Shown here piece by piece: positions 1 through 8,961 of a DNA stretch of 64,000 nucleotides. This DNA is from Azoarcus sp. KH32C (GTDB lineage Bacteria > Pseudomonadota > Gammaproteobacteria > Burkholderiales > Rhodocyclaceae): assembly GCF_000349945.1 (NCBI RefSeq), contig NC_020516.1:1054001-1118000 (forward strand), given 5' to 3'. A program made the translations under genes and the position numbers. Below the pieces are notes generated by a model, which did not search any database, was not told the DNA's origin, and saw nothing but the letters and a program-made list of their open reading frames with translations. Numbering within the stretch: position 1 is the stretch's first letter; each line of letters begins with the position of its first letter.

Positions 1-510
1 CTGCTCGAAGGAGATGTTTTCGTCGTGGTCGCCGACGTCGGCCTTCGACGCCGGGGTGAAGATCGGCGAGGGCAGCTTCGCGGCCTGTTGCAGACCGGCG
101 GACAGCTTGATGCCGCAGATTGCGCCGGTGTCCTGGTAGTCCTTCCAGCCCGAGCCGATCACGTAGCCGCGCACCACGGCCTCGATCGGCAGCGGCTTCA
201 GTCGCTTGACGACCAGCGCGCGGCCGCGCACCTGTTCGCGCTCGTCGGCGGCAACAACCGATTCCGGATCGATGCCGGTGAGCTGATTGGGGATGATGTC
301 GCCGAGGCGGTCGAACCAGAAACTCGCCATCGCGGTCAGCACGCGTCCCTTGTCCGGAATCGGGTCCGGGAGGATGACGTCGAAGGCGGACAGGCGGTCG
401 CTGGTCACGATCAGGAGCTTGTCGGCGTCGACGGCATAGATGTCGCGCACCTTGCCGCGGCCCAGCAATTGCAGGCTCTTGATGGAGGATTCGAACAGGG
501 GAGTGGCCAC
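1..510 (-). CDS. purC: SAICAR synthase, N-terminal part (runs off left edge)
   Basis: Phosphoribosylaminoimidazole-succinocarboxamide synthase, the purine-pathway enzyme that joins CAIR to aspartate using ATP in the cytoplasm. The 170 visible codons are roughly the first half to two thirds of the protein; the rest lies beyond the window. Family landmarks are the nucleotide-binding turn GRGKVRDIY (residues 17-25), TSDRLSAFDVI, RGYVIGSGWKDY, PIFTPASKA and HDENIS. The start is read as GTG at 510-508 because the homologous N-terminus (VATPLFESSIKSL) begins there and no ATG precedes it in frame nearby. The ribosome-binding site is weak (AAAGAG about 12 bases upstream). A co-oriented DUF3422 gene ends about 50 bases upstream. 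Confidence 0.93.
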   Translation of the reverse strand, partial: MATPLFESSIKSLQLLGRGKVRDIYAVDADKLLIVTSDRLSAFDVILPDPIPDKGRVLTAMASFWFDRLGDIIPNQLTGIDPESVVAADEREQVRGRALVVKRLKPLPIEAVVRGYVIGSGWKDYQDTGAICGIKLSAGLQQAAKLPSPIFTPASKADVGDHDENISFEQ

Positions 511-560
511 GATGGTTAACGCTCTTTCAGGCAAAAACGGGATTATAGGACAGCTTCGTC

Positions 561-1886
561 TCAATGCCCGCCGTCGTGCCCCGCGCCGCTCTCTTCCGCG
601 GCGAGCTGGCGGTGCATGCGGCGCAGACCGAGCGCGACCAATCCGGCGATGATCGGGATCGACACGGCCGTGACGACCTCGGGCGTGGCGGGCGCGATGA
701 AGTCTTTGGCGCCCTTCGCGATGTACTGCACCAGTTGCGAGCCGTAGTAGGTGATCGCGACGACGGACAACCCTTCGACTGTTTCCTGCAGCCGCAGCTG
801 CAGGCGCGAGCGCGTGTTCATCTGCGCAAGCAGCGCCTGGTTCTGGTGCTCGAGTTCGACGTCGACGCGGGTGCGCAGCAGCTGGGAGCTCCGCGCGATG
901 CGGCCGGATAGGTCTTCCTGGCGCCGTGCGGTCGTCGCACAAGTATCGATCGCCGGTGCGAGGCGCCGCTGCATGAACTCGCGCATGGTCGGATAACCGC
1001 TCACGCGCACCTCGCGCAGGTCGTCGATGCGCTGCCGCACGAGGCCGTAATACGCCGCCGCGGCGCCGAAGCGGAAGGTGGTCCGCGCGACGGAGCGCTC
1101 GACGTCGGCAGCGAGTCGCGTGAGATGGCCGAGCACGTGGCGCTCGTCCTCGGGCGAGCCCGCGTCGCCCATGTTGTCCATCAGGTCGGCGAGTTCGCCT
1201 TCGGCCTGCGACAGCCTCGCGCGCACTTCCTTCGCGACGGGGAAGGCCAACAGCGCCATGACGCGGTAGGTCTCGATCTCGAGCAGGCGCTGCACCGTAC
1301 GTCCGGCCTGCCGCGGCGTCAGCGAGTCGTCGAGGACCAGGAAGCGCGAGAAACCGTCCGCAATGTGGAAGTCCGTGAAGACCCATCCGGCTCCGTCCGC
1401 GATCTGGGAGGCGATCGAGTTCATGCCGGTGGGCGAATACTGGCTGAGTACCGTCTCGGGCGACACTTCCTCGATGCTGCGCAGCTCGATGTGGGTCGCG
1501 ACGATGAGCTGGCCGGGGATGTCCTGGCGCCAGTTCGCCGGGACCTCGATCAGCGCGTGTTCGCCCACGGTGTCTGTGGTTTCGATGCGCCGGACGAAGG
1601 TGTAGCTCGTGAACTCGTGGTGGCGCTCCCACTTCAGCCGGAAATCGCCGGCGTCTAGGAATACGTGCCCCGATGCGGTCTCCGGCGCAGGGAGGCCGAG
1701 CTGCTCCGCGAGATGGCACAGGTGGGCGGATTCGGCGTCCGCGCTGTTTTCGGTGTGCAGGAATGCGAGATAGGTGACGAACTCGGGCGTCTGCAGCGGC
1801 ACGGGCGGACGGGCGTGAACCTCGTCGTTGAGCGTCTGACGCAGCGGGTGTTGTTCGAACAGGGGCATGTTGAGCGCGCGATCCAT
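561..1886 (-). CDS. DUF3422 family membrane-anchored protein
   Basis: About 441 residues with the DUF3422 signature near the N-terminus (EQHPLRQTLNDEVHARPP). A long alpha-helical body follows, then a C-terminal hydrophobic pair: a weak segment LSVVAITYYGSQLVQYI and a clear membrane segment VVTAVSIPIIAGLVALGL. The family is widespread in proteobacteria and has no established biochemical function; membrane anchoring is all that can be inferred. Reading to the furthest upstream ATG (1958) would place the start inside the terminator hairpin at 1923-1972, so ATG 1886 (MDRALN) or 1868 (MPLFEQ) is preferred. Neither has a strong Shine-Dalgarno sequence. Confidence 0.85.
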   Translation of the reverse strand: MDRALNMPLFEQHPLRQTLNDEVHARPPVPLQTPEFVTYLAFLHTENSADAESAHLCHLAEQLGLPAPETASGHVFLDAGDFRLKWERHHEFTSYTFVRRIETTDTVGEHALIEVPANWRQDIPGQLIVATHIELRSIEEVSPETVLSQYSPTGMNSIASQIADGAGWVFTDFHIADGFSRFLVLDDSLTPRQAGRTVQRLLEIETYRVMALLAFPVAKEVRARLSQAEGELADLMDNMGDAGSPEDERHVLGHLTRLAADVERSVARTTFRFGAAAAYYGLVRQRIDDLREVRVSGYPTMREFMQRRLAPAIDTCATTARRQEDLSGRIARSSQLLRTRVDVELEHQNQALLAQMNTRSRLQLRLQETVEGLSVVAITYYGSQLVQYIAKGAKDFIAPATPEVVTAVSIPIIAGLVALGLRRMHRQLAAEESGAGHDGGH

Positions 1887-1922
1887 GGTGGCGCTAGCGT
1901 ACCGGTCCCGGAGATGCGGGGA

Positions 1923-1972
1923 AAGCCCCCGCCGCGTGTGGCGTCGCGAAGTCGCCACACGCGCGGGGGCTT
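1923..1972 (-). terminator. Rho-independent-type hairpin after the OmpA-like lipoprotein gene
   Basis: Arms 1923-1942 and 1954-1972 pair over 19-20 bp with a single bulged base and an 11-base loop. It begins 8 bases beyond the lipoprotein stop on the minus strand and is followed by a short TTT run. This is a very stable stem with a weak U-tract. Confidence 0.7.
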
Positions 1973-1979
1973 CCTCAGG

Positions 1980-2705
1980 TCAATAGCGCGACGGCTGCAG
2001 GGCCGGCTGGCTTGTCGGGCGTTCCGAGGACGGCGCGGGAGAGGATTGCGAACTGTCCTGCGCCGGCACGATGAGTACTTCGACGCGGCGGTTCTGCGCG
2101 CGGCCTTGCGTTGTGTCGTTGCTGGCGACAGGGCGCGATTCGCCATATCCCACCGCAGCGATCCGGCTCGGCTCGACCCCGTTTCGGATCAGCGTGCTGC
2201 GCACGGCTTCGGCGCGATTGTCCGAGAGCGTCTGGTTGAAGCCGGCCGAGCCGGTTGAATCGGTGTGTCCTTCGACCTGTACGACGGTACCGGGGTACTG
2301 CCGGATGCTTTGCGCCATCTGGGTCAGCACCGGCGTGAACTGCGGCTTGACGTCGGCGCGGCCGGTATCGAAGGTGATGCTCTCTGGCGCCTGCAGGCGG
2401 ATCGTGTCGCCTTGGCGTTGGACGGCGACGCCGGTGCCGGCCATCTGCTGGCGCAGATCGGCTTCCTGCTTGTCCATCTGGCGGCCGATCAGCCCGCCGA
2501 CGGTCGCGCCGATTGCGGCCCCGATCAGACCACCCTTCGTGCGATCGCCGTGGCCGCCAGCGACGTTTCCGAGTACCGCACCTGCGCCGGCGCCGATGGC
2601 CGCGCCGCGGGCGGTTTGCGCGTTTTCGCCGTAGAAGGGATTCTGTGCGCAGCCCGCAACCACCAGGACGGCAGCCGCGGCGAATATCCATATGCTGTTC
2701 TTCAT
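1980..2705 (-). CDS. OmpA-family lipoprotein with glycine-zipper region
   Basis: 241 residues. A lipoprotein signal peptide ends in the lipobox VVAGC (Cys about 19). A glycine-zipper stretch (GAAIGAGAGAVLGNVAGG, about 34-75) comes next, then a C-terminal OmpA-like peptidoglycan-binding domain (about 105-215). Its hallmarks are FDTGRADVKPQF, VEGHTDSTGSAGFNQTLSDNRAE and NRRVEVLI. Family knowledge predicts an outer-membrane lipoprotein tethering the envelope to peptidoglycan, of the YfiB/YiaD type. The C-terminal tail is Ser/Pro/Gln-rich and low in complexity. The gene stands alone, with a strong hairpin directly downstream. Confidence 0.9.
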   Translation of the reverse strand: MKNSIWIFAAAAVLVVAGCAQNPFYGENAQTARGAAIGAGAGAVLGNVAGGHGDRTKGGLIGAAIGATVGGLIGRQMDKQEADLRQQMAGTGVAVQRQGDTIRLQAPESITFDTGRADVKPQFTPVLTQMAQSIRQYPGTVVQVEGHTDSTGSAGFNQTLSDNRAEAVRSTLIRNGVEPSRIAAVGYGESRPVASNDTTQGRAQNRRVEVLIVPAQDSSQSSPAPSSERPTSQPALQPSRY

Positions 2706-2805
2706 GTTCGCCTCCGTTGTCGGGTCGTCAGGAGGCTGTCATTGTGCGCGCTTCGCCTGGAAGCGGTGCGCAGCATGGATAAGCAAATGTAAGTGGTGGG
2801 GCGCT

Positions 2806-5379
2806 TCAGCCGAGCGTGATGTCGAGGGCTTCCTCGATCGACGGAGTCGGGCGCCGGATGTGATAGCCCTGCGCGAGATCGATACCCTGTTCGACGACCT
2901 TGGCGAGCACCTCCGTATCCTCGACGTATTCGGCCACCGTGCGGATGCCGAGGTCGCGGCCGAGCGCGACGATGCTGCGCACCAGCGCGCGGTCCTTCTC
3001 GTTGTGCTTCATGCCAACGATGAAATCGCCCTCGATCTTCAGGAAGTCGATCGGGAAGCGCTTGACGTAATGGAAGGACGAGAAGCCCGAGCCGAAGTCG
3101 TCGATCGCGAGGCGGAAGCCTTCGGCGCGCAGCGTGTTGATGAAGCGTTCGAGCAGCGCCATGTTCTTGATCGTTTCGCGCTCGGTGATCTCGAACACGA
3201 TTCTGCCCGGATCGAAGTCGAACGATGCGGCGATGCGGCGCGTCTCCTGCACGAAGTCGTTGAGCACCAGCGCCCGCGGCGACATGTTCAGGAACAGCAG
3301 TCCCTTGTAATCGGACTGGCTGACGATCTCCAGCGCCCGCTCCATCAGGATGTAGTCGAGCTTGTGCATCAGGCCCATCTTCTCGGCGATCGCGACGAAG
3401 GCGTCGGCGACGAGAATGCTGCCGTCTTCGAGCCGGATGCGGGAAAGCACTTCGAGCGCCTCGACTTCGCCTGTCTTGGGATTGACGATCGGCTGGAAGT
3501 AGGGAATCACACCGCGTGCTTCGACGGCGGCGAGGATCAGGATGCTCTTCTCGGACAGCGAGCGGAACACTTCGACCACGTCCTGCGGCGTCGGGATCGC
3601 CAGGCGCCCCTTACCCTCGGCCTTCGCGCGATACATCATCGTGTCGGCGAACAGGAAGAGATCCTTGGTCTCGATCGCGTGCTCCGGGTAGACCGCCATC
3701 CCGACTGACAGCGAGCCGGTCACGCGAGCCCCATCCGGCGTCTCGATCGACATCGTGGTGACCGAGTCGATGATGCGCTGGGCAACTTCCGTGGTTCCGG
3801 CGAGATCGGTCTCCGGCAGGATCACGACGAACTCGTCGCCGCCGTAGCGGGCGAGCAGATCGTCTTCGCGGATCGCGCTGCGGATCGCCGCGGCGACCTC
3901 CTGCAGGAACATGTCGCCGAAGCCATGGCCGTAGGTGTCGTTCACGGACTTGAAGTTGTCCGCGTCGACCACCAGCAGTCCGAACTTGTAGCCGTGGCGC
4001 CCCGACCGGATGGTCTCGCTGTCGAGCAGTTCCCAGAACACGCGCTGGTTGTACAGGTTCGTGAGCGGGTCGCGTGTCGCGTAGTACTCGAGATCCTTCG
4101 TGTATTTGTCGATCGCCTTCACCGAGCCGACGACGTTGAGCAGCGTCGACAGGATGCTTTCGACGACCAGCCAGCGCGTGCTGTCCGCTCCCGGTTGGGC
4201 CTGCATGCCGATGCCGACGATCCCGCCGATCTTCGGCGCCTCGACGAGCAGGGACTTCGTCTGCACCTCGATGTCCTCGCGCACCAGCTCGGGCAAGCTC
4301 CGCGAGCTGTCGGCGATGTTGTGTTCGATGCTGACCGCGTAGCCGCCGGCAAAGTAAGGGTTGCGTCCGAGCGACTCCTTGACCGTGGTCTCGAAGAGCT
4401 GCTGACTCTTGGCCGAAGGCGTGTAGCGCCAGAACACTTCGAGATCGAAGATGTCGTCGCCGATCTTGAAGATCGAGAACAGCGCGTAGGCGGGCATCAC
4501 ATCGTCAATGTCGAGAAGCAGGCGGTTCACGTATTCGCGCCAGTCCTTCACGACGTCCGAGGTGAGGATGAATTTCTCTAGCAGGCGGATCTCGAATTCG
4601 AGCATTTCCTTGTCGACGGCGACGCCGCGCACGCGCTCGAGCAGTTGCTTGACCTCGCCGGCAACCGGGCTGAATTCGCTGAAGCCGAAGTCGAGCCTCG
4701 CCTTCTCGATCTGGCGCAGGTCGGCGAGCTTGCTCACCGAGCGGATGTTGGTCGCGAAGCCGCCGATTGCACGATCGAGGCGCCGGCGGATATAGGCGAC
4801 CATCAGCAGGGTCGCGATGACGGCGACCGGGATGATCGGCGCGAAGGCCAGCAGGAATTGCCGGTTGCTCGCCGCGAGCAGTGGCGTGATGTCCTGGCGG
4901 ACGTCGATCACGCCGAGCACTTCGCCGGGCTGGGCGTTCGTATGACAGACCCGGCATTGATCTTCGGCGCGCAGCGCGTGGATGAAGCGGACTTCCGGGC
5001 CGTTGTTGAGCTGCAGGCTGTCGCCGCTGGCGATGACCTTGCGGATCGGATCGTCGAATGCGGGCTGCGAAATTTCGCCGAACAGTTCGGCGACGCGCGG
5101 CCCGCGGTAGATCTGGATCTGGTGTTGAGTGTTGTCCACCGAACGCCGGATCGCGCGGATGAATTCCTCGAGCTGTTGCCGCGACCAGCCGGTACGCATC
5201 AGCTGGAACATCGACTGGAAGGTCATCTCGGCGAAGGTGTTCGCGTCGCGCATCGCGTTGTCGCGCACCGAGCGCTCGAAGAGGTTCGATACGGCATAGT
5301 GCGTCGCGGCAACGAGGGCCGTCGAGAACACGATTGCCGCGATCAGAAGCAGGCCCCGGATTGTTTTGATTCGAGTCAT
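2806..5379 (-). CDS. Membrane GGDEF-EAL protein with periplasmic CXXCH motif
   Basis: 857 residues. Two membrane segments (about 9-29 and 176-197) flank a periplasmic sensor domain carrying one c-type heme motif, CRVCH (142-146). A GAF-like cytoplasmic region (about 265-425) follows, then GGDEF (intact GGDEF at 513-517, inhibitory-site RxxD at 504-507) and EAL (EAL at 640-642, NMSPR, FEITE, DDFG at 760-763, KIEGDF, VAEYVE). Both catalytic sets look intact, so it could make and degrade cyclic di-GMP, probably switching on a redox, oxygen or NO signal at the heme. The heme is inferred from the motif only. A protein with similar sensor layout lies at 6340-8208 on the other strand. Confidence 0.92.
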   Translation of the reverse strand: MTRIKTIRGLLLIAAIVFSTALVAATHYAVSNLFERSVRDNAMRDANTFAEMTFQSMFQLMRTGWSRQQLEEFIRAIRRSVDNTQHQIQIYRGPRVAELFGEISQPAFDDPIRKVIASGDSLQLNNGPEVRFIHALRAEDQCRVCHTNAQPGEVLGVIDVRQDITPLLAASNRQFLLAFAPIIPVAVIATLLMVAYIRRRLDRAIGGFATNIRSVSKLADLRQIEKARLDFGFSEFSPVAGEVKQLLERVRGVAVDKEMLEFEIRLLEKFILTSDVVKDWREYVNRLLLDIDDVMPAYALFSIFKIGDDIFDLEVFWRYTPSAKSQQLFETTVKESLGRNPYFAGGYAVSIEHNIADSSRSLPELVREDIEVQTKSLLVEAPKIGGIVGIGMQAQPGADSTRWLVVESILSTLLNVVGSVKAIDKYTKDLEYYATRDPLTNLYNQRVFWELLDSETIRSGRHGYKFGLLVVDADNFKSVNDTYGHGFGDMFLQEVAAAIRSAIREDDLLARYGGDEFVVILPETDLAGTTEVAQRIIDSVTTMSIETPDGARVTGSLSVGMAVYPEHAIETKDLFLFADTMMYRAKAEGKGRLAIPTPQDVVEVFRSLSEKSILILAAVEARGVIPYFQPIVNPKTGEVEALEVLSRIRLEDGSILVADAFVAIAEKMGLMHKLDYILMERALEIVSQSDYKGLLFLNMSPRALVLNDFVQETRRIAASFDFDPGRIVFEITERETIKNMALLERFINTLRAEGFRLAIDDFGSGFSSFHYVKRFPIDFLKIEGDFIVGMKHNEKDRALVRSIVALGRDLGIRTVAEYVEDTEVLAKVVEQGIDLAQGYHIRRPTPSIEEALDITLG

Positions 5380-5492
5380 CGAGCTGTCCTGATCCCGCCA
5401 ATGACCGGATACAGGTCCGTGTCAGGCCGGATTCGTGCGCGAAGTAGGATGAAAGTCGTAACACCCCGTAACAAGTGGGGCTTTTGCGCGGA

Positions 5493-6197
5493 CTATACTC
5501 CCCCGCCCCGTTCAGGGAAAGGCGCCGGGGGGGAGGCGGGCGGTGCGTTGCACAATTCGCGCGCCTCCGCGGGGTTCAGGTGCCGCCAGGGAATCGGAAA
5601 GAGACCGGCCACGCGCCTTCGGTAGCGCTCGTATGCGTGGCCGTGGCAGGCGACGAGTTTGCGCTCTTCGAGGCGCGAGCCGATCCAGAAATAGATCGAT
5701 ACGCATAGGGTCGAGACCAGGCGCGCCCTGTCCATGTCCCGCGTCCACAGGATGACCAGCGCCAGGAAATACCAAGGATGGCGAACGTAGCGATGGAGCG
5801 GCGAGATCCTCAGTGGCCCGCAGTCCTCGGGCCGGGTCCCTCCGGAGCGCCACTGCGCGAGCCCGCTGAATTCGCTTATGTCGTAGTAGCGGCAGGACCA
5901 CAGGAAGCAGCCGAAGGCGGCGAGCGCCAATCCGTCTGCCATCCAGCCCCCAATACCGGTCCATTGCCAGAGAGGCTCCGTTCGCCATGCCAGGGTCAGC
6001 CACAGCAGCGGAAGCAGCAGGACGGCCGCGATCGCGTTGAACAGCAGGCGGTACGCTCTTGTCGCAAACCGGCAATGCTGCCCAAGCGCGCGCTTGACCG
6101 CATTCGACGCGAGCAGCGAATGCACCGCTCCGTACGCCGCCCAGCCGGCCGCAAGTGCTGCGATGTGAAGAGGCGACCAAGTGTTCAGGGTAGTCAT
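5493..6197 (-). CDS. Membrane methyltransferase, ICMT/NnrU/MddA-like
   Basis: 234 residues with four to five hydrophobic segments. It has the isoprenylcysteine/phospholipid methyltransferase-type C-terminal motif: RHPWYF (139-144), then LEERKLV and GHAYERYRRRV up to about 197. The N-terminal HSLLASNAVKR resembles NnrU proteins, and the LEERKLV region resembles methanethiol S-methyltransferase MddA. The superfamily transfers a methyl group from S-adenosylmethionine at the membrane; the substrate cannot be told from sequence. It sits between two genes for cyclic-di-GMP proteins, divergent from the downstream one (142-base gap). Confidence 0.75.
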   Translation of the reverse strand: MTTLNTWSPLHIAALAAGWAAYGAVHSLLASNAVKRALGQHCRFATRAYRLLFNAIAAVLLLPLLWLTLAWRTEPLWQWTGIGGWMADGLALAAFGCFLWSCRYYDISEFSGLAQWRSGGTRPEDCGPLRISPLHRYVRHPWYFLALVILWTRDMDRARLVSTLCVSIYFWIGSRLEERKLVACHGHAYERYRRRVAGLFPIPWRHLNPAEARELCNAPPASPPAPFPERGGGV

Positions 6198-6339
6198 GCG
6201 CCGCTACTGTGCGGCAAATGCGTCGTGAATGCCAGCATCGTCCATGCCTTTCGGCATAAGCCGGGTCGTTTCAGGGCATAATCGCGCCAATCAAAAAAGT
6301 TAATCGGAGCGGGCCGCTGCAGGCGCCTCTGGAGATGCA

Positions 6340-8208
6340 ATGAATCTCAACCGAAAAATGACATTGTTGTTCGGCGCCATCGCCCTGGGAACCCTGGTGA
6401 TGCTCGTCCTGATCAGCCTCGTCGCGTTTCGCAGTTACTCGATCGCGTCATCGACTGCGCATGTGCGCACTGCCGCGGAAATGGTGCGGGTGCATCTCAC
6501 GGAAGCGATGATCCAGGGAACCATCGACAAGCGCGAGCAGTTCCTCGACCGCCTGTTGGAGGTGCAGGGGCTGCGGTCGGCGCGGGTCGTCCGTTCGTCT
6601 TACGTCACGCAGCAGTTCGGCGCCGGCATGGCGCGCGAGATGCATCCCGATGACATCGAGAAGCAGGTTCTTGCGGACGGCCAGCCTCGCTACGTGATCG
6701 TCGACGAGCGCGGCGATTCGGTGTTCCGCGGCACGATTCCTTTTGCGGCTTCGACCCGCGGCAAGCCGAACTGCCTGCAGTGCCACCAGGTCGCCGAGGG
6801 GACTGTGCTCGGTGCGGTGACGATGGAGGTTTCGCTGAGCGAGCTGAAGGAAAAGGCGCTCACGACAGTTGCGCTGATCATCGTCACGGTCGCGGTCTTC
6901 TCCTTGTTGTCGATCCTGCTGGCACGTCGCCTGATCCTGCCCGTCGGCTCAACTGCACAGGCCGTGGAGCGTGCGGTGCAGCGCGCCTTGCGGGGCGATT
7001 TCAAGGGCCGAGTCGAAAAGCGTACTGACGACGAGATCGGCCAGATCGCGACCGAGACCAACAGCCTGCTGGTCTTCCTCGACGATGGCCTGGCGCGCAT
7101 CAGCCAGCGTGTCGTGCAGCTGACCGGCCGCACGATGCGCCAGGACGACAACCAGCTCGAGGTCGCGATCGACATGGTCAACGGCCTGGCCGACGCGTCC
7201 AGCTTCAAGCAGGCGATCGAGGAGGACGAAACCAAGGCCGAGATCTTCGACCGCTTCGGCAAGGTCCTGACCCAGCGTTTCGGCGTGCGTGAATTCTCGA
7301 TCTACGAGACCTCGGGGCCGAAGCAGCTCGAACCGCTGTCGGTCGATGGCCAGCAGGGCGCGCCTTGCCGCTGGTGCGATCCGCAGATCCTGGTGCGCAG
7401 CGACATGTGCCGTGCGAAGCGCTCCGGTCATGTCGTCGACGGCTTGGCCCAGCCCGGCATCTGCTACGCCTTCCAGCCGCCCGAAGGCATCGGCGAGGGG
7501 CGGCGCCATTACTGCGTGCCGATCATGCAGTCGGGGGCGGTCGGCAATGTGATCCAGCTCGTCGTGCACGAGTCCGAGGCACAGGCCTTCCAGTCGCAGG
7601 TGCCTTACGTCAACGTCTATGTACGCGAGATGACGCCGGTGCTCGAGGCCAAGCGCCTCACCGAGACGCTGCGCGAATCGTCGCTGCGGGACGCGATGAC
7701 TGGTCTCAATAACCGGCGCTTCCTCGAAGAGTACGTCGATACGCTGATCGCGTCGGCACGGCGCCGCAAGACGACGCTCGCCGTTCTGCTGCTCGACCTG
7801 GACTACTTCAAGGTCGTCAACGACACCTACGGTCACGACGCCGGGGATATCGTGCTGAAGTCGCTCGCCAACGTGCTGAAGAGCTCGGTGCGCGCGTCGG
7901 ACATGGTGATCCGCTTCGGCGGCGAGGAATTTGTCATCATCCTGCAGGAAACCGATGCCGACAACGCCATGCGCGTCGCCGAGAACATTCGCGCGGCGGT
8001 TGCAGAGATGAAGATCCAGGTGGGCACCTCGACCTTGCACAAGACAATCTCGATCGGCGTCGCGATGTTCCCCGAAGACAGCGAAACCTTCTGGCAGAGC
8101 GTCAAGTTCGCCGATGTGGCGCTTTATCGGGCGAAGGAGGACGGGCGTAATCGCGTCGTGCGTTTCCGCCCGGAAATGTGGGAAGGGCACTCGTCCGAGT
8201 CGTACTGA
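6340..8208 (+). CDS. Membrane diguanylate cyclase with periplasmic CXXCH and Cys-rich GAF-like domain
   Basis: 622 residues. The first membrane segment is about 8-30, followed by a periplasmic domain ending in a heme-type motif CLQCH (145-149) and a second segment about 173-195. A HAMP-like linker (200-255) leads to a GAF-like cytoplasmic region (about 285-430) and a C-terminal GGDEF domain (GGEEF at 527-531, RxxD inhibitory site at 518-521, DAMTGLNNRRF). The GAF-like part holds cysteines at 343, 346, 357, 375 and 392, an unusual concentration suggesting a metal or Fe-S site. Expected product is cyclic di-GMP. GGAG at 10-7 bases before ATG is the ribosome site. There is no EAL domain, unlike its neighbour at 2806-5379. 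Confidence 0.92.
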   Translation: MNLNRKMTLLFGAIALGTLVMLVLISLVAFRSYSIASSTAHVRTAAEMVRVHLTEAMIQGTIDKREQFLDRLLEVQGLRSARVVRSSYVTQQFGAGMAREMHPDDIEKQVLADGQPRYVIVDERGDSVFRGTIPFAASTRGKPNCLQCHQVAEGTVLGAVTMEVSLSELKEKALTTVALIIVTVAVFSLLSILLARRLILPVGSTAQAVERAVQRALRGDFKGRVEKRTDDEIGQIATETNSLLVFLDDGLARISQRVVQLTGRTMRQDDNQLEVAIDMVNGLADASSFKQAIEEDETKAEIFDRFGKVLTQRFGVREFSIYETSGPKQLEPLSVDGQQGAPCRWCDPQILVRSDMCRAKRSGHVVDGLAQPGICYAFQPPEGIGEGRRHYCVPIMQSGAVGNVIQLVVHESEAQAFQSQVPYVNVYVREMTPVLEAKRLTETLRESSLRDAMTGLNNRRFLEEYVDTLIASARRRKTTLAVLLLDLDYFKVVNDTYGHDAGDIVLKSLANVLKSSVRASDMVIRFGGEEFVIILQETDADNAMRVAENIRAAVAEMKIQVGTSTLHKTISIGVAMFPEDSETFWQSVKFADVALYRAKEDGRNRVVRFRPEMWEGHSSESY

Positions 8209-8233
8209 CGAACGTCCCGACCCCGCTTCCTTT

Positions 8234-8905
8234 TCAGCCTGTCTGTTGCCAGGCGGCGACCAGAGGGTCGCGGTGGACTGCCAGCTCCGTTAGCGCAACT
8301 TCGATCACCGGTCCGCTCAGCGTGTTGCCGGCGCACGTCGCGCGCAGGCTGGCGGGCGTTCCGCTGACGTCGACGCGCAGCGCGTCCTGATTCGGCTGCA
8401 GGCGGTTATGCCGGTCCTGCTCGTCGAGGACGACGCTGCCGTTGGTCAGGTTCAATCGCCCGCGCAAGCTCGCGTCCCGGCCCGAACTCAGTTTGCCCAC
8501 CACCACGCAGGGCAGGGTCCGGAAATCGGGCACCAGCGTCAGCGCATGCCGCCGCAAAAAACGGGCCAGTTCGGCTCCCTGGAGCGGGGCGCGTCCGGCG
8601 GTGCGGCGCGAGAGTTGCTCCAACTCCTCGTCGGTGAGGTGCGGGCCCGCGGCGACCAGTGCCTCGCGCGGCAAGGCCACCGCTGCGGTGCTCACGACGT
8701 CGAGATGGTGATGATGCGAGACGATCGTGACTCCAGCCTTGCCAAGCTGCTTGGCGGTGACCGTCGGCATGCCCTGCAGCACCATGTTGCCGAGCAGCTC
8801 CTGCATGGCCTTGCACAATTTTTCGTGGCTGGCCTGCAGGAAGGCTTCCGGCGCATCCAAGTCGAATTCGAACTCGACGCTGAGTTTGAGATTGGCTCGT
8901 GCCAT
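8234..8905 (-). CDS. Conserved-type hypothetical protein downstream of fba
   Basis: 223 residues, not recognised. No signal peptide or membrane segment is visible. It includes a four-histidine run (SHHHHLD, about 63-69), a helical LTDEELEQLSRR segment, and a beta-rich C-terminal half (SLRGRLNLTNGSVVLDE). The start is taken as ATG 8905 (MARANLKLS); longer readings run back toward fba. It follows fba on the same strand by 56 bases and may be cotranscribed. It converges with the diguanylate cyclase gene, 25 bases separating the stops. No function is proposed. Confidence 0.6.
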   Translation of the reverse strand: MARANLKLSVEFEFDLDAPEAFLQASHEKLCKAMQELLGNMVLQGMPTVTAKQLGKAGVTIVSHHHHLDVVSTAAVALPREALVAAGPHLTDEELEQLSRRTAGRAPLQGAELARFLRRHALTLVPDFRTLPCVVVGKLSSGRDASLRGRLNLTNGSVVLDEQDRHNRLQPNQDALRVDVSGTPASLRATCAGNTLSGPVIEVALTELAVHRDPLVAAWQQTG

Positions 8906-8961
8906 GAAAGTCGCCGGTCGGTCAGCTGGCCTCTTGTGCCGCAGGCCGACCGGCTCGGCCG

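Noticed and set aside
5440..5490. Short hairpin CCCC-GTAACAAGT-GGGG followed by CTTTT
   Set aside because: A 4-bp stem, and no plus-strand gene ends there to need a terminator.
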